A stretch of DNA of 64,000 nt, from the NCBI GenBank assembly GCA_946965045.2, contig OX337240.1, forward strand, positions 1,054,001 to 1,118,000, in the 5' to 3' direction. Every line of letters starts with the position of its first letter. Positions within the stretch are counted from its first letter, which is position 1. Source of the DNA: Epithemia pelagica (taxonomy: Eukaryota; Bacillariophyta; Bacillariophyceae; Surirellales; Surirellaceae). Under the pieces are notes generated by a model. That model saw only the letters and a program-made list of their open reading frames with translations, searched no databases and was not told where the DNA came from. Of the stretch, positions 1 through 9,732 are shown one piece after another. The position numbers and the translations under genes are program-made.

Positions 1-817
1 ATCCAGGCAAAAGGAACCAACCACCAAAGAGAGACAGCCATCAAAGCAAGACAGGAACCAACCAAAAGAACAACACCGAAGCACCAAAACAAAACAACAA
101 CCAACCAAAGCAAGGAAACAGCACCCAACCAATCACAACAACCAAATGAAGAGAGAGAGAGAGACATGGTGAGACATGCTTGAGAGGAAAGAAACAATCA
201 AACATGAAGGAGAACTCAAAGAATGACACATACCTTGAAGGAAAGGAAGACAAGGAAGACGGACCAAAAGAGAAGCCACGACTCTCATCCAGGGTGCTAA
301 AACAGATAGAGAACAACAATGTAAGTAAACAGATTGAAGAGAAGACAAGAGAAGAAACAAATAGGACTTACTTTGATTGATGGGTTGATGTTTTGTTGCT
401 TCCATGGTCATTCCAACATTCCACACTAAATTTGATCGAACGAGGAAAAATGAGACCGAGAGAGGAATGAGAAACCTGCCACAGTACCGTGTGGCCCGTA
501 GGCCACACGTAGAAGCAGTACATAACAAATGCGACCAGGGAATGCTCGCGCGCTAGAGGAAGATTTGAATTCAGACGTGCGTGACACATGACCCGGTCAC
601 AAGTCATAAGCAATGACTGACGGTCGGTTGGGGTAGACACGATCAGTCTAATTAGCAACCATCTTCTTAAGTAACTCTGCCTAAGTGATTAGGAAAGTGC
701 CTAAGTATCAGAATCTTACGGCTAAGTAGGTCTTTTTTATCGGATTGTTGTCGGCATGTGGAATGTCTAAGTACTACGATTACTTAGTCCCCTCCTCGGA
801 CACAACGGAAGCGCACG
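1..817. other. Intergenic, purine-rich low-complexity start
   Basis: No supported gene. The first ~370 bases are strongly A/G/C-biased on the plus strand (many ACCAA, GAGAGA and AAGAA runs). The short open frames here read as low-complexity sequence with no recognisable domain. Between about 660 and 790 there are several CTAAGTA/TACTTAG motifs in both orientations, including a short palindrome near 765-786, next to the larger foldback that follows. Confidence 0.6.
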
Positions 818-1022
818 ACATCTGCTCCTCGTCGTGATTCTCGTCGGGGGCACTTCTCGGGGGCCTAACTCCTCGGCGGGCAATAGGTCCGAGGAGTGTA
901 CTGCCCCGACAAATCCGCTATAAGCGGATTTGGGGCAGTACACTCCTCGGACCTATTGCCCTTCTCGGAGTTAGGCACCCTCGTCGTGCCTCCCTCCTCG
1001 TCTCACTCCTCGGAGCAGATGT
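818..1022. repeat. Foldback inverted repeat (MITE-like)
   Basis: An inverted repeat of about 205 bp. The inner arms (878-919 and 923-961) are complementary over 39 bases except for a 3-base insertion (GAC, 908-910) in the left arm, with a 3-base loop (ATA, 920-922). The pairing continues imperfectly outwards: GCCTAACTCC near 863-872 pairs with GGAGTTAGGC at 967-976, and ACATCTGCTCC at 818-828 pairs with GGAGCAGATGT at 1012-1022. No target-site duplication is obvious and there is no coding capacity. It could be a MITE or foldback element or an inverted duplication. It ends next to the 5' end of the TRM13 frame. Confidence 0.8.
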
Positions 1023-1024
1023 AG

Positions 1025-2755
1025 AACTACGACAAGCATGGTATTTGTATACCAACCACCTCTACAACATCACCAACTTTACCGAAGCAACAACAGCAAC
1101 AACAACGAAAACGACCTCGTTGTCGGATTCCCTGTCCGGTAGATCCCACCCATTGGATCTTTGCAGATTCGGTCGAACGACATGTCCTCATTTGTCCCAA
1201 AACCAAACAGATTCAACAACAGCGGTTGTTGCCCTATTTTTGCCAAGATTGCAATACTGGCGGCCATGGCAACACCCCAACGAATACCCCAAACCAGCCG
1301 ACCAAGCCGCTTTCCTTGGCACACGCACAAACACTCGCCCTTGCTGTACTGGCCACGCATCAACGACTGTTTTCCAGCCAACAACAACAACAACAACGAG
1401 AACAACGGCGCACTTTGACGAATCGAGATGTACGCAAGCTGACCTTGGCCGATATCGAAAATGCCATCGAGTTGGAGGATTATTCTCTGGACAATCACCA
1501 GACCAACGACACTCGGGCAAGTAGTGCGGAGCAACAAACACCGCACGAGCCACAGAGAATTCGATTAGGGGGTGAGAAACACATGAGACAGCAACAAAGT
1601 CTCTTTGGTCATCTCAAACGGATCGACGTACCACCAAACAAGCCGAACCAACAGACAACCATTGTAGAGGTTGGAGCGGGACGAGGAATGATGGGTCTTG
1701 TGGCAGCAGCATTGCTTGCTGCAGAAGGCGCCAAGCCAAACTCATCCAAACCACCAATTAAAGCTTCTGTCGAGAATCCATCATTGGGTTCTTCACAGGA
1801 GGAGCAAGAAGAAGAACAACAACTAAAACATGAAGAACCACCAACAATGACAGCGGAAAGACCGTCGAAAACGCAATTGCTCATGATCGAACGAACCGGA
1901 TCACGTGGAAAAGCCGACAAGGCTTTTCGAAACATCAAAGATTCCTTTCATTCCATGGGAAATCTGCGAATGGACTTAGTTGACTGGCAACGTGTGGCCT
2001 GTGACTTGAGACATGTGCAATTCAAAACATTGATGGACCAAAGCTTTTCCAAACAAGAGAAAGAAGATCAGCATCCTCGGAAATCTGTGACGGTCATTGG
2101 AAAACACGTGTGTGGTGTGGGAACCGATTTGTCTCTCAAAGCATTGTCTCCTTTGTGTCAGGGGAACCAACCCTGCGTGGATGCCTGCATTCTTGCCACG
2201 TGTTGTCATGGAGTGTGTAACTGGAATGACTATGTGGGCCGAGATGTGTTGGAAGACGCCTTGCTCTCCACAGCCACTTCCACAGGCTCTGACCCCCCTC
2301 TCACCCAGTTTGGACGGGATGAGTTTGAATGTTTGCGCAAATGGTGTGCGGCATCGGTCGCAACGACTCCACCCTCGACGAAACGCAGTACCTCCGATAC
2401 CAGGACACGGTCCAGCCACACCGTGTCCCCATCTACCGGTACACCCACAAAGGATGGCGATGCAGCTTCCATCAACGACGCAGAGGAAGAAGAGGACGAC
2501 ACTCATCGATCATATGATGAGGGCGTCAAGCACGACACGGACGTGATTGGTGCCTCCGCCATTGTAGAGTCCTTGGGTTTGTCCTGCGGCATGACTGGGT
2601 TCGGGCGGGCCTGTCAACGACTGTTGGATTATGGAAGAATGATCTATCTTCGAGATGTCCTCAGGTTTGAATCGGTCAAACTCGTTCATTATGTTCCATC
2701 GAGTGTGACGCCACAAAATGCAGTCCTTGTGGCTCATCGACGCACGTCCAATTAA
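1025..2755 (+). CDS. tRNA:m4X methyltransferase TRM13 (5' end uncertain)
   Basis: TRM13/TRMT13 2'-O-methylates position 4 in the acceptor stem of tRNAs using SAM. The frame contains a U11-48K-type CHHC zinc finger with exact C-x5-H-x9-H-x3-C spacing (Cys at 1133, His at 1151 and 1181, Cys at 1193). It also has a SAM motif I (VEVGAGRG, near 1665), a GKHVCGVGTD motif (near 2100), a TCCHG...W..YVG motif (near 2200) and a C-terminal GRMIYL motif. Low-complexity inserts (poly-Q, acidic) separate these. In this frame there is no ATG between the TAG at 1022 and the zinc finger, and the usual N-terminal CCCH finger is not visible. The start therefore probably lies in an upstream exon, or the 5' end was lost when the adjacent foldback arose. 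The span given is the open frame from the last upstream stop. Confidence 0.85.
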   Translation, partial: NYDKHGICIPTTSTTSPTLPKQQQQQQRKRPRCRIPCPVDPTHWIFADSVERHVLICPKTKQIQQQRLLPYFCQDCNTGGHGNTPTNTPNQPTKPLSLAHAQTLALAVLATHQRLFSSQQQQQQREQRRTLTNRDVRKLTLADIENAIELEDYSLDNHQTNDTRASSAEQQTPHEPQRIRLGGEKHMRQQQSLFGHLKRIDVPPNKPNQQTTIVEVGAGRGMMGLVAAALLAAEGAKPNSSKPPIKASVENPSLGSSQEEQEEEQQLKHEEPPTMTAERPSKTQLLMIERTGSRGKADKAFRNIKDSFHSMGNLRMDLVDWQRVACDLRHVQFKTLMDQSFSKQEKEDQHPRKSVTVIGKHVCGVGTDLSLKALSPLCQGNQPCVDACILATCCHGVCNWNDYVGRDVLEDALLSTATSTGSDPPLTQFGRDEFECLRKWCAASVATTPPSTKRSTSDTRTRSSHTVSPSTGTPTKDGDAASINDAEEEEDDTHRSYDEGVKHDTDVIGASAIVESLGLSCGMTGFGRACQRLLDYGRMIYLRDVLRFESVKLVHYVPSSVTPQNAVLVAHRRTSN

Positions 2756-3313
2756 TCAGCGGACAAATGCCATGAAACTTTGATAGATATTTGAACGCCT
2801 ACCCCCAGTACATGGATGCATGCTCTTCATCTGGCCTTCACGCGAAGACTCGAAAAGAGGTATTGTTCGGACTCAGATAAAATACAACTTACCGTTCACA
2901 TGGAACGGGCAGTTACAGAACGGTTCTGATACCATTCTTAGCATCGTGTGGCTTATGAGAAGAAGAATTGACAAGTCCTCAAGTTGTGAGATTGTTCTCG
3001 GAACATGTGCCTACGTTGCAGAGGCGTCCAATCACTCTGCAAGGAACCTACGTAGCTTCGACCTTGCTGTAACAAGGCCTTCATGAATCTGTCCATTGAG
3101 AAAATCGCGTCGTCCGCACGCATTGTATTCAGAACACCATAAGGCTAGTAAATGGATACAAATAATGGCACGGAAGTAACTTCCTTGGTGTGGACAAACA
3201 ATTATTTTAGTAATAGAAACTACGAAGATGCTACAAGTCAAGGCGACCCCTTGCCTTTCTGTCATTATAAATCCCTTTTTCATCCTTCCTTTAATTTCTT
3301 TGTCAGCTCATGA
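2756..3313. other. Intergenic between convergent genes
   Basis: This 558-base stretch separates the ends of two convergent genes. Short open frames exist on both strands but none has recognisable protein character. No repeat or RNA gene was seen. Confidence 0.6.
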
Positions 3314-5266
3314 CTAGTGCACCTCCTCTTTCGTCACCACCTCCACTCTCCATCGCGAATCTCCCTTGTTTTGGAACTTTTTCATGTCATCTTCCAAATC
3401 TGGCCAGAAACAATGCTTTTGGATGGCCAAAAGCGGATTATAGGAGTGTTTCTTGGCATAATATTCCATGGTTTGTTGCCTTAAAGAGGCTGGAATGTAG
3501 ACCTTTTCGGAAAAGAACACAAGGTTCTTTCCATGAACTTTATGGACCGACATATCCGGTGACTTGCCCGCCGTAATAAACTTTCGTAGAACCGGATCAT
3601 TTCTTTGTTCTTGATACAATGCATCCGACCGATGCGGAAGCAAGGAAACGGTCTTTCTTTTGGGAACCGTGTCAGAATCACTATCGGTCGTCGTGCTGTT
3701 GTCATCACTACTGTCGTCTTTGACCACGGGCTTCCTTGGTTTGCGGGACGGACTGGCCTTTGGTCCCGGAAGATCTTCAACATCTCGATCAAAGCTAGAA
3801 ACTCGGGGAAGGCCTTTATTCATATCCTTGGAAGTTTTATTTCTGTTGGTGATGGGGGATGCATTCGTTTTCGTCGCTGCTTTCTTGGGAACCGGAATGT
3901 CGTCATCGGAATCGGAATCAGAATCAGAGTCATCCGAATCATCCGAGTCATCGGTCGTGGTTTTGTAGTTGTAACCACCATCAGTGTCAAGCACAATACT
4001 AGAAGGAGAGAAGGTTCGACTTGGAGAGCTTTTGTTCTTGTCATCTCCGGTGCCTCCTCGCTGTTTGGTGCGTGGTCGCAAGAGACTGTCGGACGGTTTC
4101 GGAGTGTTATTGACAGGATACAAATCGGAACCATCCGTACTAACATCATCTTCTCCCTCAGAATCTAAATGGAGCAACTCAAGCTTGGTTTCTCCAGTTG
4201 ATTCGTCATAAACGGCCTGCTTCAGCTTTTGCTTTGGCTGCTGTTTGTCACCATCCTCTTCTTCCAAACTCTTGACCGATGATGGAGACGATTCACCCAC
4301 AGCTCGTGTTCCTCCGTTTCGACCAGTAACATTCTTTCGGGGCTTCCGATTCGTTGGGCTCATGGGAATGACTTGTGGAAGAGGGGAAGAAGGAGCAGAA
4401 TCGCTTCCCGACGAGGCTGGGCCGGCTGCTGCAGTTTTTTTCTCTGCCAATTCCAAGGCCTCCTTGGCATTGAACTCCGCCGTTTCCAATCGACGCTTCA
4501 AAAGACGAACTTGTTCTTTGAGATCCTCCACTTCTTCTGTTTGAGTTTCCAACATTTGCTCTTGCTGGTCCACAATCACACGCAATTCTTTGGCCAGAGT
4601 CGTTCCATCTTGTGATTGGCTCACCATCATTCGAAGTTCCTTGATTTCGGATTTGGTCTTGCGTACATCCTTGACCAATGGACCATCGCTGGCATTTGAA
4701 CCATTGGTCGCAGCAGGGGCCGGCGAAGCGGCTCGAGACTTGGATTCTTGCTGAATTTGACGCAACTCTTCTCTCAGATCGTTCATGTCATCGGGAATCG
4801 AGTCCACGGCCTTGTTCAATTTACCCCGCATCGACGTCATTTCCGACTTGAGCGAATCTAGTTCCTTTCGAAGTGCTTCGGTTTCTGCCTTGGCTTTGCT
4901 GTCGTCCACCACCGGTGCTGCAGCTGGAGCAGGTGCCTGCTTCTTGGCTGCTGCTTCGGCGGCCTCGACAGCCTTTCGTTGTTCTTCTTTGAGATGTTTC
5001 ACGCTGTTGCGCATTTCTTCCCGCAACATGTTCAATTCATTCTTCAGTGCCATGGTTTCGGCAGCCGAGGCGCCACCGCCGCCGCCACCACCGCCGGGGG
5101 CAGAGGCCGCCATTCCACCGCGACCACGGGCTTTCTCCGCCGCCATATCTTCGGCGGTAATTTGGTGTTTCTTCACCACTGGTTCCTTCCATTCTCCTTT
5201 GGCAAACCGGTCCTTCTTGCCAAGGGCCTTCTTCTTAATGGCGTCCTGCAAACTCTGTGGCTTCAT
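3314..5266 (-). CDS. Coiled-coil protein with degenerate integrase H2C2-like C-terminus
   Basis: Start chosen at 5266 (MKPQSLQDAI...). The open frame extends further upstream but only through hydrophobic, non-conserved sequence. The 650-residue product has a basic N-terminus, a poly-Gly stretch, three to four long heptad-rich coiled-coil blocks (about residues 70-270), and acidic Ser/Asp repeats. It ends in a ~90-residue domain reading LYQEQRNDPVLRKFI ... KVYIPASLRQQTMEYYAKKH ... FWPDLEDDMKKF. That last part matches the layout of the retroelement integrase N-terminal zinc-binding (H2C2) domain, but the second His of the pattern is ambiguous and the CXXC pair is absent. It is probably a domesticated structural remnant in a cytoskeletal or scaffold protein. 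The cellular role is unknown. No intron is needed. Confidence 0.75.
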   Translation of the reverse strand: MKPQSLQDAIKKKALGKKDRFAKGEWKEPVVKKHQITAEDMAAEKARGRGGMAASAPGGGGGGGGASAAETMALKNELNMLREEMRNSVKHLKEEQRKAVEAAEAAAKKQAPAPAAAPVVDDSKAKAETEALRKELDSLKSEMTSMRGKLNKAVDSIPDDMNDLREELRQIQQESKSRAASPAPAATNGSNASDGPLVKDVRKTKSEIKELRMMVSQSQDGTTLAKELRVIVDQQEQMLETQTEEVEDLKEQVRLLKRRLETAEFNAKEALELAEKKTAAAGPASSGSDSAPSSPLPQVIPMSPTNRKPRKNVTGRNGGTRAVGESSPSSVKSLEEEDGDKQQPKQKLKQAVYDESTGETKLELLHLDSEGEDDVSTDGSDLYPVNNTPKPSDSLLRPRTKQRGGTGDDKNKSSPSRTFSPSSIVLDTDGGYNYKTTTDDSDDSDDSDSDSDSDDDIPVPKKAATKTNASPITNRNKTSKDMNKGLPRVSSFDRDVEDLPGPKASPSRKPRKPVVKDDSSDDNSTTTDSDSDTVPKRKTVSLLPHRSDALYQEQRNDPVLRKFITAGKSPDMSVHKVHGKNLVFFSEKVYIPASLRQQTMEYYAKKHSYNPLLAIQKHCFWPDLEDDMKKFQNKGDSRWRVEVVTKEEVH

Positions 5267-5754
5267 GATCACTCCTGCTTCCTCCACTGAGCGAACAACA
5301 ACGACGACAAAGAGGAGACTGAAATCAATAGAGAGGTAATGAATCAGGCGTGAAAAAAGGGGAGAGAAGCCCAAAATGTTATCGGCTGACTTGATTACGT
5401 GAAGGGAATCTCAGGTCGCCCTTTCTCTTGGCTGTCTTTGGGGACTGCTATCGTGTTGGGTATAGTGAGGGTAGTGGGCTACTGTAAATATTAAGAGGCA
5501 ATTACATTATCTTTTCCATTCTTGGTTTTTGTATAAGAACTTTATTACCGGATTGAGCTCAGGACTTTGTTGCACATGTCTCCAAGATATCTCAAGACCA
5601 AATGACTTTCCCCCAAAATGACCAATGAGGAAAAACTACCTCCCCACTATCTGAAATATCCTCCCGTAGACTATCCACAATGGACTTCTTTCGACGAAGG
5701 CGTTCCCAAAGCGTAATTCCGAAAAGCCCGGAGCTGTCGACTTATGCATAGATC
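5267..5754. other. Divergent intergenic region
   Basis: This 488-base stretch lies between two divergently oriented genes and presumably holds both promoters. No repeat, RNA gene or coding frame is supported. Confidence 0.5.
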
Positions 5755-6111
5755 ATGTTTCGTCGTCGACGAACGAGGACTACCAACACCAACATCGCAG
5801 TCGATGACAGTTCAACTGTTACGTCTCACCTCCCAAATCCACCCGATGAGCCTCCTCGATCACAACCCAATCATAATCCACCGAGTGCTTCCTCCGCTCG
5901 CCGACCGAACATAACAGTTTTGGATCGATCACGACATGGTTCCCAATTTCGGGTTCGACCTCCCGAAGCCACGTACGCCTCGGTGGCTCTCTTTACGCTT
6001 TTTACGGCAAGTATCGCAGCCCTATTTGTTTATGCTCTTTGGTTTCTAGAAAAAATCAAGCAATCGCCAGGAATACGACATAGATCTACACCAAACGATG
6101 GTGAAGCCTAA
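5755..6111 (+). CDS. Small single-pass membrane protein, unknown function
   Basis: A 118-residue frame starting at ATG 5755. It begins with an Arg-rich segment (MFRRRRTRTT), continues through a Pro/Ser-rich hydrophilic stretch, and has one clear membrane helix at about residues 80-105 (SVALFTLFTASIAALFVYALWFL), followed by a short polar tail. No family was recognised. The composition (basic, disordered, then TM) is typical of a real small membrane protein and not of a shadow frame, and nothing else is coded on either strand here. It could also be one exon of a larger gene. Confidence 0.55.
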   Translation: MFRRRRTRTTNTNIAVDDSSTVTSHLPNPPDEPPRSQPNHNPPSASSARRPNITVLDRSRHGSQFRVRPPEATYASVALFTLFTASIAALFVYALWFLEKIKQSPGIRHRSTPNDGEA

Positions 6112-7516
6112 AGTGATAGACCGTATGGTTTCTCCACTCCTCATAATCATTTCTGTAGTAGCTTCTGAAGACATTTATTCGAGTAACATCGTAGAAAATT
6201 GGCTTCAAGTGATAAGGTAGGTAATTGGCTTGATTAGTATGGCCTAAAGGTGGTTCATACCATTCCCTCCCTCCGGTGGTGGTCGATATAAACATGGGGC
6301 ATACAACCAATTTGCTAGCTCTAAACATGAAAGCAAACGACTGGAATTTGTTTTAGAAATTCTGATTCGTTGACATGTTTCTGTTCATTGCAATCATTCC
6401 CGCAACGCCTGTTCAACGGGAGAATGCGGTGGTTGACGGCAAAAAATAGCTACCAAGACGAGAGTGTTCAATGACCATCAGGAAGTCTACAACAACGGAT
6501 TGATATGGTACGTGCAAATGGGCAAAACAGTTTCTTTATCTACAGCTGATCTTGATTGTGTTTGTCGAGCATCTTGGGCAAGACATCTGTGACACAACTT
6601 TTCTTTGGATCCCCAAAAGACTATGGATCCCCAAAAGACATTAGGAAAGTTTCTGTTCATCCAACCTATTCGTACAACGGTAGGCGGTACCTGAACGGAG
6701 AGTCGAAATCGACGCAACAGAAGTCTCATAGCTAAAGAGAGGAGGTGAAACTTTCATAGGAGAGGCAATCATTCGCCGCGAAATTATAGCTGTTACCTTC
6801 GTTGCTTTCGGCGAACACCTTTTGCAATTAAATGTGAGAACGCGGTTTGTGAACAAATTTGACGGAACGCATGACACGCTCAACGGATGAGACATGTCAC
6901 GCATGCGTTGATGAGCACATGTTTCGGACATTCATCCATTGCTCCTGGCGAGTGGAAGTCAATCCTGTTTCTTGGTTGGATACTGAATTGTAGGTACATG
7001 TGTAAGGGATCTCATTTGAATACACCCACGGGACTGATAGGTTGTGGGATAGGACCGCAACGTGGAGTCCAGCTGGAACAACGGACGACCAGGTTCTTTC
7101 CGTGTGCTCAAAAATTTCACTCCGATTTGTACTCTTTGGACAACAGTAAATTTTACGGAGGGTAAAGCCTAAAGGTCATGCACGCGCACCATCTTCCGTT
7201 ACTTAGAGGAAACGAAAGCAAAGAATAATTCAGCCTCACAAGCATATATAAGTGGCAGAGCATCCTCGTCCGTTGAGATTTACTTAGATGTGCCCATCTC
7301 GCGCCCATAAACGATGTCCAAGTAAAAGGTAGACACATTTGAAGCAGCAACAACTAAATAGCGATAGTAATACAAAGCAACCAAAGTCCTTCCCACGGCA
7401 ACATTGCTTGTGCAAACGAAAGGTCACTGGAGGGGCCAATCTCCTATTCATTCTACGAAGCTTTCATTTGAAGCTTTCATTTAGGTTGTTTGCCTACGTT
7501 GAGTTCAGGAGCGACG
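6112..7516. other. Intergenic, 1.4 kb
   Basis: No supported gene. Two small direct repeats are visible: a 15-bp unit (GGATCCCCAAAAGAC) at 6607-6621 and 6625-6639, and a 13-bp tandem unit (GAAGCTTTCATTT) at 7457-7469 and 7470-7482, shortly upstream of the next gene. Confidence 0.6.
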
Positions 7517-8521
7517 ATGCCGTCTGGGTCGTTGAATCTGTCAGCCATTGACGAAGCCTTTGGTGAAAAGGCCGACCTCTATCGCGATGTCTTGAGGATC
7601 AAGTCCGACGTATCAACGGACGATGTACAACAAGCATACTTCAGCCGGCGTGATGAACTTTTCCAAATACTAGCTCAAATGGACCAAAGCGGTGTTCCCT
7701 CCGATTCTCCGCAAAGGTACCAAGTCGAACGACAAATGGATGCTGTTGTGATGTGTCTACGAGTCTTGGGTGATCCGGATGCACGCATGCAATACGATGC
7801 CATTCGCAGAGATCGAGTTGTGGGAAGAAAAGTCCCGGCCATGCATTCCCGAACAAATGGTTCAAACACGGGGGAGGAGGTACCCCTGGGCACCTCAACA
7901 TCTGTCTCTCAATCAGACAAGAGCAGCAAGAGCAACAGCCCCCGCAGGCGCCGATTGAAATCTGCTTTGAAGAAAAACAAGAGCGTGGACTCGCACGAAC
8001 GATCTGTTACAATCAATAAAACCAATAGCGTTGAGTATATTGGGTCCGCAGGGGAAAGTGATGATTTTGATTATCCAGACCCAAGCTTGGCACTGGAGTC
8101 ACGAGACGAAGTATCCGGACCTTCGAAAACATCCAAGACTTCGCGCAAGGGGAATAGTGCAAAACTAACACGCAAAGGCTCTGAATCTGTAAAATCAACT
8201 GGCAGTGGCTCTCGCATGTCTACCAAGCGAAAGACTCGTAAAGTAACTCCACCTCGAGACGACTCTCGTGAGTTCAAAACTCATAAAGTCGACGACGACA
8301 ACGCAAGTCAAGGGTCTTTCGGCACAACGTTTAGTGCGGCCCAATCACGCCGAACTATGCTACAAGTTATGAAAGATGAACTAGTAGGTGTCTTTGAAGA
8401 TACGTCCCGGTCATTCGAACAAGTGTTTGGTGCCTTCACTTTGCAAGATGAAGAGATTCAAGCTGTGTTTGGCCGTATCGACAAGGCCAAGCTGCAAATG
8501 GCGAACGAATTTACTGCATAA
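7517..8521 (+). CDS. J-like domain protein lacking HPD
   Basis: 334 residues from ATG 7517, the first Met after an upstream non-ATG open stretch. The N-terminal ~100 residues follow the J-domain plan: DLYRDVLRI for helix I, STDDVQQAYFSRRDELFQIL for helix II, and MCLRVLGDPDARMQYDAI for helix III. The HPD tripeptide that activates Hsp70 ATPase is not present in the II-III loop, which reads QMDQSGVPSDSPQRYQ. The middle (about 120-260) is Ser/Lys/Arg-rich and looks disordered. A short amphipathic helix pair at the C-terminus (about 285-334) ends the protein. By family knowledge, J-like proteins without HPD act as scaffolds or regulators and not as Hsp70 co-chaperones. The specific role is unknown. 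Confidence 0.75.
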   Translation: MPSGSLNLSAIDEAFGEKADLYRDVLRIKSDVSTDDVQQAYFSRRDELFQILAQMDQSGVPSDSPQRYQVERQMDAVVMCLRVLGDPDARMQYDAIRRDRVVGRKVPAMHSRTNGSNTGEEVPLGTSTSVSQSDKSSKSNSPRRRRLKSALKKNKSVDSHERSVTINKTNSVEYIGSAGESDDFDYPDPSLALESRDEVSGPSKTSKTSRKGNSAKLTRKGSESVKSTGSGSRMSTKRKTRKVTPPRDDSREFKTHKVDDDNASQGSFGTTFSAAQSRRTMLQVMKDELVGVFEDTSRSFEQVFGAFTLQDEEIQAVFGRIDKAKLQMANEFTA

Positions 8522-9732
8522 CTCGAAGACGACAAGACTCTTTGCCTGAAGCCAATATCACTTCACGGATGTCTTCCAACACATTCCTCAATGCACTTCA
8601 TGATTGAGCACTGTTGTTAAATTATATTTTACATGGGTAGGGTATGCTAACTGAAAAGTACGATCTGCAGCTCTATCTTTTGCAATCATTCTAAGGTAGA
8701 GCCAGTGAAATGGCTATGTTCTCTGTGGTATCATGTACACGAAACCCTTTCAAATCTAGCTGTATCATCCATCATCAGTCAGGTGTGCATCATAAACGAA
8801 TGAAGTTCATTTGCTATCAATGAATCCATTTCCTAGATTCCTTTTGCAATGGGAGATGGGAGACCTTGACCTAATCAAGAGAGGACACTCTGAGCGCCTA
8901 TAGTACCTTACTCTAATCTGTCTCCTGGATGCACATGCCTCGGACAACCACTTGATGCCATGGTAGCGCAAATCCGGGTCTCCCGCGTGGAACGGGGTAG
9001 GTGTGAGTTTGATGCTTCCACTCCTTGGCACAGCGATGTGTTGAGGAGTCAGTTCAAATTCAAGCTATGATGAGTTGGTTATTTGCATACTACTGTGTGA
9101 ATGCCTGGCCGCCAAACCCTACCTGGGTACGACATGATGGCTTCAAACCCTCTGAGCACCCTCACCTCTCTAGAACCTAAAGACCGTAGCTACTTCTCTG
9201 ACTTCTCTTCTTGCATTCCACAAAACTGGTCCCGATCACGCAGGACCTTTGCTCAGATTGTATCTCAGTATGACGAAACTTAGTATAAAAGAGAATCTCT
9301 CCGTCAAGCTCCCACAACTACGCGGCCGATGCATGGAGCGACCAAAAAGAGTCCATTCCTCCATTCTACTCCGACTAGGCGGGAAATATTATCTACTTTA
9401 AGCCGACCAAACGTCGGGTTCCTGAAACTGAGGAAAATAAAGAGTAGCGAGGAGTAGACATAGTGGTGTTGTTCTCGTGACAGAGGTTGCCCTTGCCCTT
9501 GGTCCTACTCATAGGAGTAACCTTACTAGAGTTGCCTCTATTGAGAGTCGGGTAGTCTACCCGGTGGACCGTGGATAGAGAAAACTCTTGTGTTGTTAGT
9601 TGTTACCGCATTACTATTTCTCTCCGCAACGCAGTACAGACGTGCAGAACGGGGTTTGTCAACGTGCGAAGGTTTGATCGCCGCAACAGCATCGTTGTCG
9701 TTGCTATTGTAACTCCTCTCTGGTAAACCAAT
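8522..9732. other. Intergenic, 1.2 kb
   Basis: No gene recognised between the J-like gene and eL19. Short frames on both strands have no domain character and no tRNA-like or repeat structure stood out. The promoter and 5' UTR of eL19 should lie at the right-hand end. Confidence 0.5.

Noticed and set aside
133-658. Minus-strand open frames at the left edge (131 and 96 codons)
   Set aside because: Low-complexity, hydrophobic reading of a purine-rich tract with no domain; shadow of repeat-like sequence.
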